From Streptomyces agglomeratus (GTDB taxonomy: Bacteria > Actinomycetota > Actinomycetes > Streptomycetales > Streptomycetaceae), in NCBI RefSeq assembly GCF_001746415.1, contig NZ_MEHJ01000001.1, forward strand, positions 7,818,501 to 7,882,500: a stretch of DNA of 64,000 nt, written 5' to 3'. Positions 52,633 through 61,845 of the stretch are shown here, piece after piece. The notes under the pieces are model-generated. The model did no database searches. It was given only the letters and a program-made list of their open reading frames with translations, and was not told the DNA's origin. Both the position numbers and the translations under genes were made by a program. How positions within the stretch are numbered: the first letter of the stretch is position 1; every line of letters starts with the position of its first letter.

Positions 52633-55600
52633 CTATCCACGAAAGCGCCGCAGGAGGCCAGTTCTGGGCCGCCCATCGTGCCGTACGGAGACCCGGTCGG
52701 CGGGAAGGGCGTTCAGTCCGTGGACCTTGCCGGCGTCCACGAGCGTGACGTTCACCTGTCCTTGCAGCACGTTCCGCAGTGGGGACAGGTCGACGGGCGC
52801 CTGGTAGCTCTGGCAGGTCAAGCGGAGGGTCAGGGAGGTGAGGGAGGGGAAAACCTCGGCGAAATCCGGGACCTGCTCGCCCGTCAGAACGCCGTCCAGG
52901 TCGAGGGAGGTGACCTGGCGCAGCGGCACCTCGGGGAGTGGGATGCCGTGCGAGGAAGACAGAGTCAGCGACCTCAGGTTCGCCGCCCTCGCCAGGAAGG
53001 TGAGGTTCACGACGTTCGGTAGTCGGTGCAGTGCGAGCTCCTTGGCCGGGCTCTCGCCGAGCGGGGCCAGGGCTGTGATGACGTCGCAGGATTCGACGGA
53101 GAGTCGGCGCAGGCCGCGCAGCGGCGTCAGTGAGGGCAGTGTGAATGACACCGCGCTGGAGGGCACAATCGACAGGGAGTGGACCTTCAACGGGGAGAGA
53201 GCGTCGACGAGGTCGGCCGTTAGGATTTGTCCCCTCAGGGAGAGGTGCGGTACCCGGTCGAGCGCATCGAGGCAGGCGATCTGTTCTGGCCCGGACAGGT
53301 GCAGCGTGAGGTCGTCCATCGGTAACCCGTTTAGGACCTCCTCGGCGAAGGAGCGTGCGTCGAAGTATGGCCAGGACAGGGCGACTTCCTGCCGCACTTC
53401 GGGGTCGGCAACGCGCTTGAAACGGGCCAGTTGCTCCAGCGCCGCATCCCCACCGATCCGAGCGATGGTCATCACCGTCGCCCGGGCCTGTTGCGGCATC
53501 AACGTCTCAGGGCCGGGCAGCAGGTCGAGGACGATGGCCCCGGCGGTGGCAAGCTGTTCCGCATCCGCTGGGGTGTCAGGGGGGATCAGGGCGGATGCTC
53601 TACGGGCCACTGCGGCGCGGGCGGCCGGGTCGAGGGTCGTGGCGTGTTCGAGAGCGGCGGCGGCGAGCAGGTGGTAGCGGCGGCGTAGTTGCGGGTCGGC
53701 GCTCTGGTCACCCAGCTCGACTAGTTTACGCAGGAGATATGCTCGTTCACCGTCCCGCGCGTGGCCGATGGCGAGCCGGATCACATCCTCCCACTGGTCG
53801 TCGCGGCCGGACTCAGCGAGCAGGTCGAGGTCCTCGGCCTCGACAGCGGCTTTGGCCCCGAGGTAGTCCTGGAATGTGCGGTGGATGAAGTCCACCATGC
53901 CGACGGACGGCTCCCGCAGCAGTCCGCTGCGCAAGAGCAGGTAGCGGAAAACGTCCTCGGCGCGGTTGGGCGGCGCCATGTGGGGCATGGCCGGGAGCTT
54001 CTCGCGGATGATGCGCACCGCGGTGGTCTGAGCCGCCTCGGATCGTCCGTTGCGGATCAGCCAGTACGCGATCCGCTGGAGCAACTGGACTTGTGCCTCC
54101 TCCGTGGGGACGAGACCGTCCGGTACGGGAATCTCACGCTCCTTGTCGCGGCGCACGAGCAGCATGGTGAGCGCGGCGGCATACAGCTCCATGCGGCGGT
54201 CGGGGAGATGGGTGAGCCGGTCGCGGTGAAGGGCGCAGATGAGCGCGCACATCAGGGGGATGGTGGCCAGCCGGTACAGGTCGTGCTTCTGCCTGAGAGT
54301 GGTCAGCAGCGCGTCGCGGCATCGTTCGACTGCCTGCCGTTCCTCGGGTTCGTCGATGGTGGTCAGGACGGCGTTGTGCCACCTCTGGACGAACTGGTCG
54401 ACGTCGTGGCGGTTCATGGGGAGCAGGTTGAACTCGGCGAAATCGACCTCCGCCAGCCACAGGGCGTTCACAGCGGACGGCCGGGAGGTGACGAGGAAAA
54501 AGGTCCGCGGATAGAGGTCAGCGAGATCGAGCACCCAGCGCCGCACGACCGGACGTTCACTCTCGGAGACCTCGTCGACGCCGTCGATGAGCACCATGCC
54601 GCGGCCGCTGCTCAGCACACGGTCGGCCCAGTGCTCGGGCTGTAATGCGTGCAGGATGTTCCCAGTCGCGCCGAGGAACTGCTCGGGGCGTGGCAGCCCT
54701 GGGTCCTGGGCGAGCGCGCGCAGCGGGAGCATGAACGGTACGCGGCCGCGCAGGCTCGCCAGCTCGTCGGGGAAGGAGTTCTGCGCGGCGGAGACGGCCA
54801 GCCACTGCATCAGGGTCGTCTTGCCTGAACCCGCGAGGCCGCGCAGCAGCGCCCGGTTGCAGCCGGAGAGGGCTTCCTCGACCCGCCGGCGGTTGGCGGA
54901 CGGCGAGCCGCCGTCGCGCTGCGAGGCCAGTTCCAAGTTGAGGTACGCGGTGTCCATCGGCCAGCGGGCCCGGCCTGGATCGCTCAGGTCTAGCCCGAAG
55001 ATGTTGAGTTTGCCATACTTGCGTTCGATGTGTGCCAGATAGCGGATCTCGAACTCCTCGTCCGCGCTGCCGGGCCGCGGAATCCGGTCCACCAGGGCGT
55101 CCAGAAGACGCAGTGTTTCGTCGAGCATGCGAGTCTGGGCAACCTGGGCGTTGGCGACGAACGTCGACCGCTGCGCGAAGAAGTGCAAGATGTGCAGACA
55201 GCTCAGGTCGAGCAAACCGTCGTGGAGGACGGCTGCGTCGGCAGACAGGTGGCGGGTGGCGTCCGGACGTGCGGCGGTCAAACGGCGTGCCAGCCCCACG
55301 TGGCCCAGCCGAACTGCCTGGACGTCGTCCATGTCCAGTTCGCCGAGCGCGCTTAGCGTCGCGGCCAGGGCATCCGCTAGGGCTTCGCGTTCATCGGACG
55401 CCACAGGTGGTTCGTGCGGGTTCGCCTCGACGGCCACCTTCACCAGTTCCCGGGCGATCTTCCACATGTCGAGCGCGTTCAGGCTGCGCTTCTCGCCCCA
55501 GCTCACCAGCCGCGACACCCGCACCGGTTTGTCGACAAGTCCCGCGCCCTGGCTCTCCTTGGCGAACAGTCGCGCGATGATCGGTCGCGCCACCGACGAC

Positions 55601-55638
55601 GCGATGCGGGCGGTCGTACCAATACTGGCCGGATCCAT
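52633..55638 (-). CDS. NACHT-domain NTPase with LRR-like C-terminus (bNACHT type)
   Basis: A 1001-residue STAND NTPase. Residues 1-190 form a helical N-terminal domain (NNH-type) with no recognisable effector nuclease. The NACHT core has Walker A GLAGSGKTTLMQW (267-279) and Walker B GMVLIDGVDEVSE (347-359). It is followed by the winged-helix region with FIHRTFQDYLGAKAA, then HEAT-like helices and a C-terminal series of Leu-rich units (LRRLSVESCDVI, LRSLTLSSSHGI, LTSLTLRLTC) that would sense a ligand. Such proteins include anti-phage bNACHT proteins. The ATG follows a G-run ribosome site. The stop is directly joined to a truncated IS5 element, so the native C-terminus may be shortened. Confidence 0.83.
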   Translation of the reverse strand: MDPASIGTTARIASSVARPIIARLFAKESQGAGLVDKPVRVSRLVSWGEKRSLNALDMWKIARELVKVAVEANPHEPPVASDEREALADALAATLSALGELDMDDVQAVRLGHVGLARRLTAARPDATRHLSADAAVLHDGLLDLSCLHILHFFAQRSTFVANAQVAQTRMLDETLRLLDALVDRIPRPGSADEEFEIRYLAHIERKYGKLNIFGLDLSDPGRARWPMDTAYLNLELASQRDGGSPSANRRRVEEALSGCNRALLRGLAGSGKTTLMQWLAVSAAQNSFPDELASLRGRVPFMLPLRALAQDPGLPRPEQFLGATGNILHALQPEHWADRVLSSGRGMVLIDGVDEVSESERPVVRRWVLDLADLYPRTFFLVTSRPSAVNALWLAEVDFAEFNLLPMNRHDVDQFVQRWHNAVLTTIDEPEERQAVERCRDALLTTLRQKHDLYRLATIPLMCALICALHRDRLTHLPDRRMELYAAALTMLLVRRDKEREIPVPDGLVPTEEAQVQLLQRIAYWLIRNGRSEAAQTTAVRIIREKLPAMPHMAPPNRAEDVFRYLLLRSGLLREPSVGMVDFIHRTFQDYLGAKAAVEAEDLDLLAESGRDDQWEDVIRLAIGHARDGERAYLLRKLVELGDQSADPQLRRRYHLLAAAALEHATTLDPAARAAVARRASALIPPDTPADAEQLATAGAIVLDLLPGPETLMPQQARATVMTIARIGGDAALEQLARFKRVADPEVRQEVALSWPYFDARSFAEEVLNGLPMDDLTLHLSGPEQIACLDALDRVPHLSLRGQILTADLVDALSPLKVHSLSIVPSSAVSFTLPSLTPLRGLRRLSVESCDVITALAPLGESPAKELALHRLPNVVNLTFLARAANLRSLTLSSSHGIPLPEVPLRQVTSLDLDGVLTGEQVPDFAEVFPSLTSLTLRLTCQSYQAPVDLSPLRNVLQGQVNVTLVDAGKVHGLNALPADRVSVRHDGRPRTGLLRRFRG

Positions 55639-55699
55639 CAGGCCCCCCGAGCCGACACCAGGGGGACGCGCCCCCACACGTAAAGGTGCTTAGATCGTA

Positions 55700-55965
55700 G
55701 GGAGTTAGGGCCGCTCTGAGAAGGTAAACGGTCGCGGTAAGTCCGTGGTGCCGGGGCGGGATGTCCGCGTACATCCGCGCATCGACCCCCGCATCCCCTG
55801 GGGTGCGCCACACCGGCGTGATGCCGGAGGGTGGCCCGTCACTGCTGGAGGCCGTCGATCACCGCGCCGATGGCGTCTTCGTCGGCGGCGGTGATGTCCA
55901 GGACTGCCAGCCCGGTTCGCAGGTGTGCTGCTCGTCGACCTATTCCTTGCCTGGACCGACGCTGC
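55700..55965 (-). pseudogene. DUF6207-like small protein, frameshifted
   Basis: The minus strand reads GLAVLDITAADEDAIGAVID then a stop. In the next frame, TSGITPVWRTPGDAGVDARM and YADIPPRHHG follow. The Gly-Leu-(Ala/Val)-Val-hydrophobic-Asp-Ile-Thr-Ala-Ala-Asp-Glu core is typical of the short DUF6207 proteins of streptomycetes. One base is displaced near 55850, and the start region is also damaged. Confidence 0.4.
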
Positions 55966-56320
55966 GCCTCGCGCTGCTGATTCCTCGGCTGCCGTACAGA
56001 CCACCCGCACGAGCGATGCTGCCAGCGTCCGGCTCGCCGTCAGTCACCTCACCCAGAGGCGAGCGGCGTAAGGCGGCGGGCAGGTGGTGGGTGATGAGGC
56101 GGATCCGGCCGTCGTCGGTGCTGCCGGGGGCGGCGGTGAAGTCGAACCGGGCGCGGGTCTCGACGGTGATGCCGGTCTGGGTGAGGAGCAGGGCGGCTGT
56201 GGCGACCCTAGTCAGGAGCTCATGTCGGTTGCGGGGTAACCGGTCACCGACAACGGTGACCGGTCCGGTCAGCCGCCACCACGCTCTGTCCCCGCCCTCC
56301 CTTTGGCCTTCGACATCAGG
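55940..56320 (-). pseudogene. Open coding-like frame without a start codon
   Basis: The minus strand from about 56320 to the stop at 55940 reads AWWRLTGPVTVVGDRLPRNR, HELLTRVATAALLLTQTGIT, VETRARFDFTAAPGSTDDGR and IRLITHHLPAALR. It resembles genuine protein with a beta-rich core, but no ATG, GTG or TTG with a ribosome site opens it. It overlaps the 3' part of the DUF6207-like remnant. Family unknown. Confidence 0.35.
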
Positions 56321-56417
56321 ACGCGTGGCGGTAGGTGATCGAGGCGGTGCCCGAAAAGGACGTGGGCGCCCCTCGCTGCGGTCCGGACGCCCAGGTTCAG
56401 GTAATTGTGGGCTCCGG

Positions 56418-57026
56418 TCAGTGTTGTGCGGGACCGTCGACGGTGTAGGTCTGGCCGCCGGCGTCCAGGTTGGCCCGTGCCTTGCGGTAGGCGCGGCGGC
56501 TGGGCGGATCGGTGCCGGCGTTCTGCTCGTCGCGGCGGGCGGTCAGCGCGGCCAGGGCCTCGCGGGCTCCGGCGGCGGTCCAGTCAGGCAGGTCGATCTC
56601 GCGGTGCTGCCGTGCCGCCGTCTGGATCGAAAGATAGACGTTGGCCGCGGCGACGGCCTGACTCGCCCGCTGGGATGCGTTCACTGTCGTGAGGACCGCG
56701 CCGAGGCCCGCCGACAGCAGCGCCAGGATGCCGGCGGCAGTCCGGCCGGTGGACTCCACGAGGGCGGTCGTCCCCGCGACGGCGGCTAGCAGAGTCGCGG
56801 GCAGGCCGAGCGCCCAGTGCGTCGCCCGCCAGCGCTTGCCCTCCTCGAACTGGCACTGGGCGCTCCACATCGCGCTCTCCTCCAGACGGCGGAACTCGGC
56901 GTCGAAGGCCCTGCGGCGGCTGGCATCGCCGTCGGTGGCGGGCTCCGACGCCCCGCCCCCAGAGGCTCCCGGGGTGGCGGCGGCCGGGTTCAATGCCGTA
57001 TCCGTATCGGCTGCTGAGGTGTCCAC
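56418..57026 (-). CDS. SLATT-domain two-transmembrane protein
   Basis: 202 residues from a GTG. After a disordered, Ala/Gly/Asp-rich N-terminus (1-40), the RLEESAMWSAQCQFEEGKRW helix leads into two closely spaced membrane helices (71-90 and 96-115), then a helix containing QRASQAVAAANVYLSIQTAA and a charged C-terminal helical bundle. This is the SLATT fold, found as a membrane-perturbing effector in SMODS/CBASS-like and other bacterial conflict systems. It is the last gene of the minus-strand cluster, 50 bp after the previous stop. A membrane effector role is inferred from family knowledge. Confidence 0.72.
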   Translation of the reverse strand: MDTSAADTDTALNPAAATPGASGGGASEPATDGDASRRRAFDAEFRRLEESAMWSAQCQFEEGKRWRATHWALGLPATLLAAVAGTTALVESTGRTAAGILALLSAGLGAVLTTVNASQRASQAVAAANVYLSIQTAARQHREIDLPDWTAAGAREALAALTARRDEQNAGTDPPSRRAYRKARANLDAGGQTYTVDGPAQH

Positions 57027-57076
57027 CCGCCCACGGTAGCCCGGCCGGATACGCCGACGGGGTGGAACGTCCGCTT

Positions 57077-58501
57077 CTACGTGGGGAGTTCCTGCTCGTA
57101 CGCAGACAGCGCGGCGTGCGCGGGATGGCGCGGCGGCAAGCCGTCGACCAGCTCGTGCCAGCGGGCCAGACCAATCCGTTCGTTGGCCCGCAGCGAGGCG
57201 AGCAGCTCCGCGGGGAACACCCGGTCGAGGAAGAGCAACGGAACTGGCGGTCCGTCCAGGTCCACGTCGAACTGCCCCGCCGGAGCGGGCGCGGCGATCC
57301 GTCCGTGGAGCACCGGGCCGACATCGTCGAGCAGCATCCAGTACCGCCTGCCCCCCGGCGCTCCGGTCGCTTCGCCCACCTGCCCGAGCAGCACGGGCTG
57401 ACACGGCGGTCCTTCGGCGGCGTCCACGGCCCGGCCGCCACCCGTCCCGGCCGCCTCCGCCGCGAAGACGTCGATCTCCATCTCGACGGTCACCCGTCCG
57501 CCGCGCGTGACGGTCACCTCCGCCTCGACCGGCCCGTGCCCCAGCGATGTGCACGCCGGCCCTTCGTCCTCGTCGGCGGCGCGGAGGACGAAGGTGGAGT
57601 CCAGCCGGGCCGTCAGCCCGAGGTCGTCGGCCGCGGCCCGAGGCTCCGGGGCGGTCAGCCGGGCGGCGGCGAGCCGCGCACTGTGGTGGAGGGCGGGCAC
57701 CGCGCCGATTCGCAGGGCGAGCCCCGCCAGCGCGGCGCGCGCCGACGAGGGAAGCCGCTCCGGATCCACCGTCAGCAACCCGGTGAGCAGGGCGGACGCC
57801 TCCCTCCCGAACCAAGGACCGGGGCGTACGGTGCGGAGCCCGGCTTCAAGGACGGACAGCGGTCCGGCGAGCGAGGTGGCGGCCGGAGTGAACCAGTGGC
57901 GCAACTCCCCGTACAAGGCGGGATGCGGCTCCCACCCGGTCCCGATCCCGGCTCCGGCCTCGGACTCGGATTCGGGACCGGGCTCGTCGAGGAGGGCGGA
58001 GGCCGCGTGGGCGACGGCCTCGACCCGGTTCCACGGCAGACAGTGGAAGAGGGCCGCCGGGGCGGTGGTCTCCACATTGAGCCGGTGCAGCAGGAAGTAC
58101 CGCAGCTCCATGCTCTCGCCGGCGAGCCGGTTCACGGTCGCGGGGTCGGCGGGGGCGTCGGCCCACCGTTCCTCGAGCCGTGCGACCAGTTCAGCGCCGC
58201 CCGCCGAGACCTCCACGGGGGCGCCCCGGTCGTCCAGCTCGACCAGGAGGGAGCCGTCCGACGCGCGCAGGGCGAGCGCCCGCACGGGAACACCGGTTGG
58301 CCCTAGCACGATCGCGTCGGCGCGGGTCCAGCCATGGGTATGGAAGCGTGGTGCAGTCCGGGCGTCGGCGCGCTCGTCACCATCGTTGATGGGGCCGAGC
58401 AGCCCGGGCGCACCGGGGGTGTCGCCCGGCTCGAACCAGGCGACCCATCCGCTTAAGGGCCGGTGCGTGGGGACGGTGCCGAAGTCGGCTCCGGACATCA
58501 C
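57077..58501 (-). CDS. Unknown protein in the nucleotidyltransferase/SLATT cluster
   Basis: 474 residues from a GTG-ATG pair. I recognise no family. The protein is soluble, rich in Ala, Leu and acidic residues, and seems to have an N-terminal beta-rich domain (GWVAWFEPGD, DGSLLVELDDRGAPVEV), an alpha-helical middle (FFLLHRLN-like, RVEAVAHAASALLDE, LLTGLLTVDPERL) and a C-terminal beta-rich region (VTVTRGGRVTVEMEIDVFA, RYWMLLDDVGPVLHGRI). Its start overlaps the nucleotidyltransferase stop by 4 bp, so the two are translationally coupled, which suggests a physical or functional partnership. Confidence 0.6.
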   Translation of the reverse strand: MMSGADFGTVPTHRPLSGWVAWFEPGDTPGAPGLLGPINDGDERADARTAPRFHTHGWTRADAIVLGPTGVPVRALALRASDGSLLVELDDRGAPVEVSAGGAELVARLEERWADAPADPATVNRLAGESMELRYFLLHRLNVETTAPAALFHCLPWNRVEAVAHAASALLDEPGPESESEAGAGIGTGWEPHPALYGELRHWFTPAATSLAGPLSVLEAGLRTVRPGPWFGREASALLTGLLTVDPERLPSSARAALAGLALRIGAVPALHHSARLAAARLTAPEPRAAADDLGLTARLDSTFVLRAADEDEGPACTSLGHGPVEAEVTVTRGGRVTVEMEIDVFAAEAAGTGGGRAVDAAEGPPCQPVLLGQVGEATGAPGGRRYWMLLDDVGPVLHGRIAAPAPAGQFDVDLDGPPVPLLFLDRVFPAELLASLRANERIGLARWHELVDGLPPRHPAHAALSAYEQELPT

Positions 58502-59913
58502 AAGCCCTTCCCGTCGTCCCGGTCGAACCCGAGAGATCTGTCAGGCCGTCCCCGTGCGTCAGGCTCTTCCCGTACGTCGAGCCGGTCACGCTCGTCCGGC
58601 CGTTCGTGTTCGGTCGGGTGGGCGGGTACGTCCTTCCGAGTCGGCGCGGCCAGCCGGTCGAGGAGGCCGGACATGGCCGGTCCGTATCCCCGGAGCATTT
58701 CCATCTGCGCGGCCGTCGGTCCGCCCGGTATCCACTCTCCCCATAGGGCCGCGAGCCGTGTCAACCCGGCAGGGCCGGCGTCGAGCCGCGCGGCGAGGTC
58801 CGAAGGCAGGTAGGCGGCCCAGGCCCGCAGTGCGGTGGTGTCCAGGCCGGGCCGTGTCTCCCAGCGGATCAGGAATTTCGCCGCCCGCAGCAGGAGTTCG
58901 GCGCAGACGTCGGGGTGCGCCGGGCTTTCCGGCAGGGCGAGGCGGAGGAGGGGCGGTGTGGCTTGGCCGCTGTGTCCGAGGTCAGTGAGGGCCCGCCCGA
59001 GCGGGTCGAGGACGAGCTGCCGTACGGGGTCGTACAGCAATGTGTTGATGGTGAGGTCGCGCTGCCGGGCGTCCTGGAGCAGGTCGGTCCCGGTCGCCGG
59101 GTACGGCATGCAAGTGAGGCCCAGGCCCCGGTATTCCAAGGTCCGCCGGTCGCGGCGGACTGTGAGGACGGAGCAGACGAGGGAATGCTTGCTGAACTGC
59201 ACGGAGAGCTCCGCGCTGTCGCCGTCGAGGGTGAGCACCTCGTCGACGAGGGTGCGGAAGGCGCCGGCGGGCGCGGTGCCCGTGACGTCCAGGTCCTGCG
59301 TTGTCCCGTCGGCGGCTGGGTGGCGCGTCGTGCCCGGGATGGCTTCCGTCACCAGGTCGCGCGGAACCCCGCCAACCAGCCAGAAGCCGTGGCCGTCGGC
59401 AGCGAGCCGGTCGACGAGGGCGCCGAGGTAGCCGTGGGCGTCCGGCCCGTACAGCAGTCCCTCGAAGGCGGTGACGAGCCCAGGGCCGAGGGCGTCCGCG
59501 TGGTGCACGTGCCGGTCGTCGATCTGCTGGTACGGGGGAGGGCCCGTCCGCTCCAGGGTGGGATGGTGGGCGGGGTCGGCGCTCCGTTCGGGCGGCCCGC
59601 TCGCGTGCTCGTCGCCGTCGAGCAGTAACCGGTCTCCAAGGTGGGTAACGCCGGTCCCGGCGTTACCCGCTGCGGCGTCATTCGCGTCGGACGCGGGACC
59701 GTCGACATGGCCGAAACCGAGCACGCGACGGCCGCCCACGAGGTCGCCGGTCAGGATCGGCCCGGTACTCGGCCGCCGAAAGTCGGTTCCGGCCTCCTGT
59801 CCCCGACCGCCGGCTTCCCGTCCGCGGCTCCCGGCCAATCCCTGCCCGCCTATGGCCTCCCCGCCCTGCCTAGGTGTCGGTACCGCGGAGCCCGTCACCG
59901 TCCGGTCGTTCAT
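58498..59913 (-). CDS. Poly(A)-polymerase/CCA-type nucleotidyltransferase
   Basis: 471 residues. After a ~130-residue Gly/Pro/Asp-rich extension, the catalytic head shows GFWLVGGVPRDL (177-188) and QDLDVTG (206-212) with the DxD metal-binding pair. The sugar/ATP motif ARQRDLTINTLLYDP (282-296) and the DPLGRALTDL neck start follow. These are the class II CCA-adding/poly(A)-polymerase head motifs. The C-terminal base-selecting helices differ, and the usual EDxxR motif is not visible, so the product may not be CCA. It is coupled by 4-bp overlaps to the genes on both sides and ends a few genes before a SLATT effector. A role in tRNA repair or nucleotide-based signalling is inferred, not shown. 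Confidence 0.72.
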   Translation of the reverse strand: MNDRTVTGSAVPTPRQGGEAIGGQGLAGSRGREAGGRGQEAGTDFRRPSTGPILTGDLVGGRRVLGFGHVDGPASDANDAAAGNAGTGVTHLGDRLLLDGDEHASGPPERSADPAHHPTLERTGPPPYQQIDDRHVHHADALGPGLVTAFEGLLYGPDAHGYLGALVDRLAADGHGFWLVGGVPRDLVTEAIPGTTRHPAADGTTQDLDVTGTAPAGAFRTLVDEVLTLDGDSAELSVQFSKHSLVCSVLTVRRDRRTLEYRGLGLTCMPYPATGTDLLQDARQRDLTINTLLYDPVRQLVLDPLGRALTDLGHSGQATPPLLRLALPESPAHPDVCAELLLRAAKFLIRWETRPGLDTTALRAWAAYLPSDLAARLDAGPAGLTRLAALWGEWIPGGPTAAQMEMLRGYGPAMSGLLDRLAAPTRKDVPAHPTEHERPDERDRLDVREEPDARGRPDRSLGFDRDDGKGL

Positions 59914-61835
59914 CCCGCCGCCAGGCCGGTCCACAGTGCCTCCCCCTTCGCGTCGGTCCGTACGACGAGCGGGACCATGGTGGGGCCGCCGCTCCATGTG
60001 GTGTAGACGATGCCGCCGTAGTCGACGTCGTCCTCGTCGGGCCGCAGACCGAGCAGAGCGACGTCCCGTAGCTGCTGCAGCGTGCAGGTGATGTCCTGTT
60101 CGGGCTGGTCCACGCAGCTGCTCAGCCCTGGGTACATCAGCCCCTCGTCGCCGTTGCGCCCCGGGTGTGCGCGGATGGCGCGCAGGACGGCCGCCGCACC
60201 GCCCTCGCCGCGGATCCACTCATGGACCCCCGCCCGGCAGGTGCCGCACAGGGCGACGAGGCGCGCGGTGTCCCCCCGTACGGCCGCCTCCTCGATCTGC
60301 CGGGCCAGCCGGACCACTGCCTCGGGCAGTTTCTTGCCGTGGTCGTCCGCGGTCGTCACGGCCGCGTCCGGCGGCTGTGCGGCGGCGGCGGGCGGCCGGA
60401 CCGCAGCGGTTTCGGCGGGGGTGAAGGCGAAGGCGGACACACCTTTCCCCAGCGGCTGCTCCCGGCTCCCCAAGGTCAGGGTCAGCGTCCCGGTGTAGCT
60501 GGCGATGCCGGACGGCGCCCGCGTCAGGCCGGCGGACGAGGAGTCGTCGGCGAGCCTGGCCACACGTCCGTCCGCTCCGAGCGCGATCCCGATCATGCCG
60601 GTGCCGAGGAAGGTCCGGACCCCGTCACGCACGTAGTACGAGACGAACCGTTCGGGGCCGAGGACCTGGCAGCCCTCCAACGGGCCGTAGGTGACGGTGA
60701 GTCCGTCGCCGGCCCAGGCGAAGGAGGTGAGGGAGCGTTGCCGGTCGCCGATGAGAGCCCGCCGGAAGGCGGCGTCCTCCGGCAAATGTCGTACGGGCTC
60801 CTCGGCGGTGCCGCCGGAGTGGGTGAGCAGGGTCGACCTCGTCCAGCAGGCGCCGCCGCTGTCGGAGGTGCCCCACGCGAGAGCCTTGCCGTCGGGGGCC
60901 CGCAGGGCGTCGGTGAACGTGGAAGGCTTCTTCGCCGGCAGGAGCCCGCGTACGGTGCCGCGCCGGTCGACGGCCGACACGACGCCCTGGCCCCGGGTGA
61001 TGCCAGGGCCCTCGGGCAGTACGCCGAAGATGACGACGTCGTCGGGTCCGCCGTCGGCGAGCTGGGCGTATGCCCCCTGGCCCTTGGAGAGCGGGACGCG
61101 GCGCGTGCGTTCGGTCGGGGAGCCCGATGGGAAGAGGGCGAGCGAGGTGCCGTCGACGGCCAGGGTCGCCAGGTCCTGGCCGAGGAAGCCGACACCGCGG
61201 CAGGGGCAGGGCTGCGAGTGCAGCCTGCCCTTGGCCACGTCGTAGATGTGGAGCTCGCCGGTGCCGCCTGAGCCCTCCCCGTCGAGCCAGGCCAGGCGGT
61301 CCGCGTCGGGGGACCAGACGACCTCGGCGGGCGGGTTCGCGCCGGTCCGGGCGGCGAGCCAAGTACGGCCGGCCGCGTCGGCCAGCATCACCGCCCGCTT
61401 CTCCGGCTGGACGAAGGCAAGGACCGGTCGGGTGCGGTCCGGCCCGGCCCCGGTGGCGCCGGTGGACGGGCGGGTCCCGGCCGGCGCGGCGCCGTCGTCG
61501 GTCGCCGTACAGCCCACGGCGGCGATCACCCCGGCGATCAGGAGGGCCGCGAGCCGACGGCCGGGCGGATGCCCGGTCCGACGCGTGCGCTGGTCCGTAA
61601 GCGGTCCTTCAAGCCGTGGGCGCGCCGTCCCGTCCCCGGGCGGTTGCCATCCCCCTAACGGCCCGGCCGAAGACCACGCCGACACGGACAAGGGCGCGAA
61701 CGGGGGCGCAGCCATGGATACGAACGCGGGTCCTGGCACCGGTCCGTCCAGCCGAACCGGTGGCACCCCGCCGGGCAGTCGTATCCCGAGCAGCCGCGAG
61801 GGAAGGAGCAGACGGGAAAGACGGACACGTGGCAT
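59910..61835 (-). CDS. Beta-propeller protein with internal membrane/lipobox segment
   Basis: 641 residues. A ~105-residue N-terminal region precedes a hydrophobic segment ending in a lipobox (LAALLIAGVIAAVGC near residue 108), which could be a late signal anchor. A shorter start near that segment would give a standard lipoprotein. The large periplasmic/extracytoplasmic part has TolB/WD-like blades (AEVVWSPDADRLAWLDGEGS, LTSFAWAGDGLTVTYG) and a small C-terminal domain with four cysteines (CGTCRAG, SSCVDQPEQDITC). The start at 61835 follows AGTGAGG, 10 bp after the previous stop. It is coupled to the nucleotidyltransferase by a 4-bp overlap. Confidence 0.6.
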   Translation of the reverse strand: MPRVRLSRLLLPSRLLGIRLPGGVPPVRLDGPVPGPAFVSMAAPPFAPLSVSAWSSAGPLGGWQPPGDGTARPRLEGPLTDQRTRRTGHPPGRRLAALLIAGVIAAVGCTATDDGAAPAGTRPSTGATGAGPDRTRPVLAFVQPEKRAVMLADAAGRTWLAARTGANPPAEVVWSPDADRLAWLDGEGSGGTGELHIYDVAKGRLHSQPCPCRGVGFLGQDLATLAVDGTSLALFPSGSPTERTRRVPLSKGQGAYAQLADGGPDDVVIFGVLPEGPGITRGQGVVSAVDRRGTVRGLLPAKKPSTFTDALRAPDGKALAWGTSDSGGACWTRSTLLTHSGGTAEEPVRHLPEDAAFRRALIGDRQRSLTSFAWAGDGLTVTYGPLEGCQVLGPERFVSYYVRDGVRTFLGTGMIGIALGADGRVARLADDSSSAGLTRAPSGIASYTGTLTLTLGSREQPLGKGVSAFAFTPAETAAVRPPAAAAQPPDAAVTTADDHGKKLPEAVVRLARQIEEAAVRGDTARLVALCGTCRAGVHEWIRGEGGAAAVLRAIRAHPGRNGDEGLMYPGLSSCVDQPEQDITCTLQQLRDVALLGLRPDEDDVDYGGIVYTTWSGGPTMVPLVVRTDAKGEALWTGLAAG

Positions 61836-61845
61836 GGCGGCGGCC

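Noticed and set aside
58498..59913. CD-NTase (SMODS/CBASS) identity of the nucleotidyltransferase
   Set aside because: The GGVPRD, DLDV and RQRDLTIN motifs are those of CCA/poly(A)-polymerase heads, not the GS-x(9-13)-DxD-type layout of CD-NTases.
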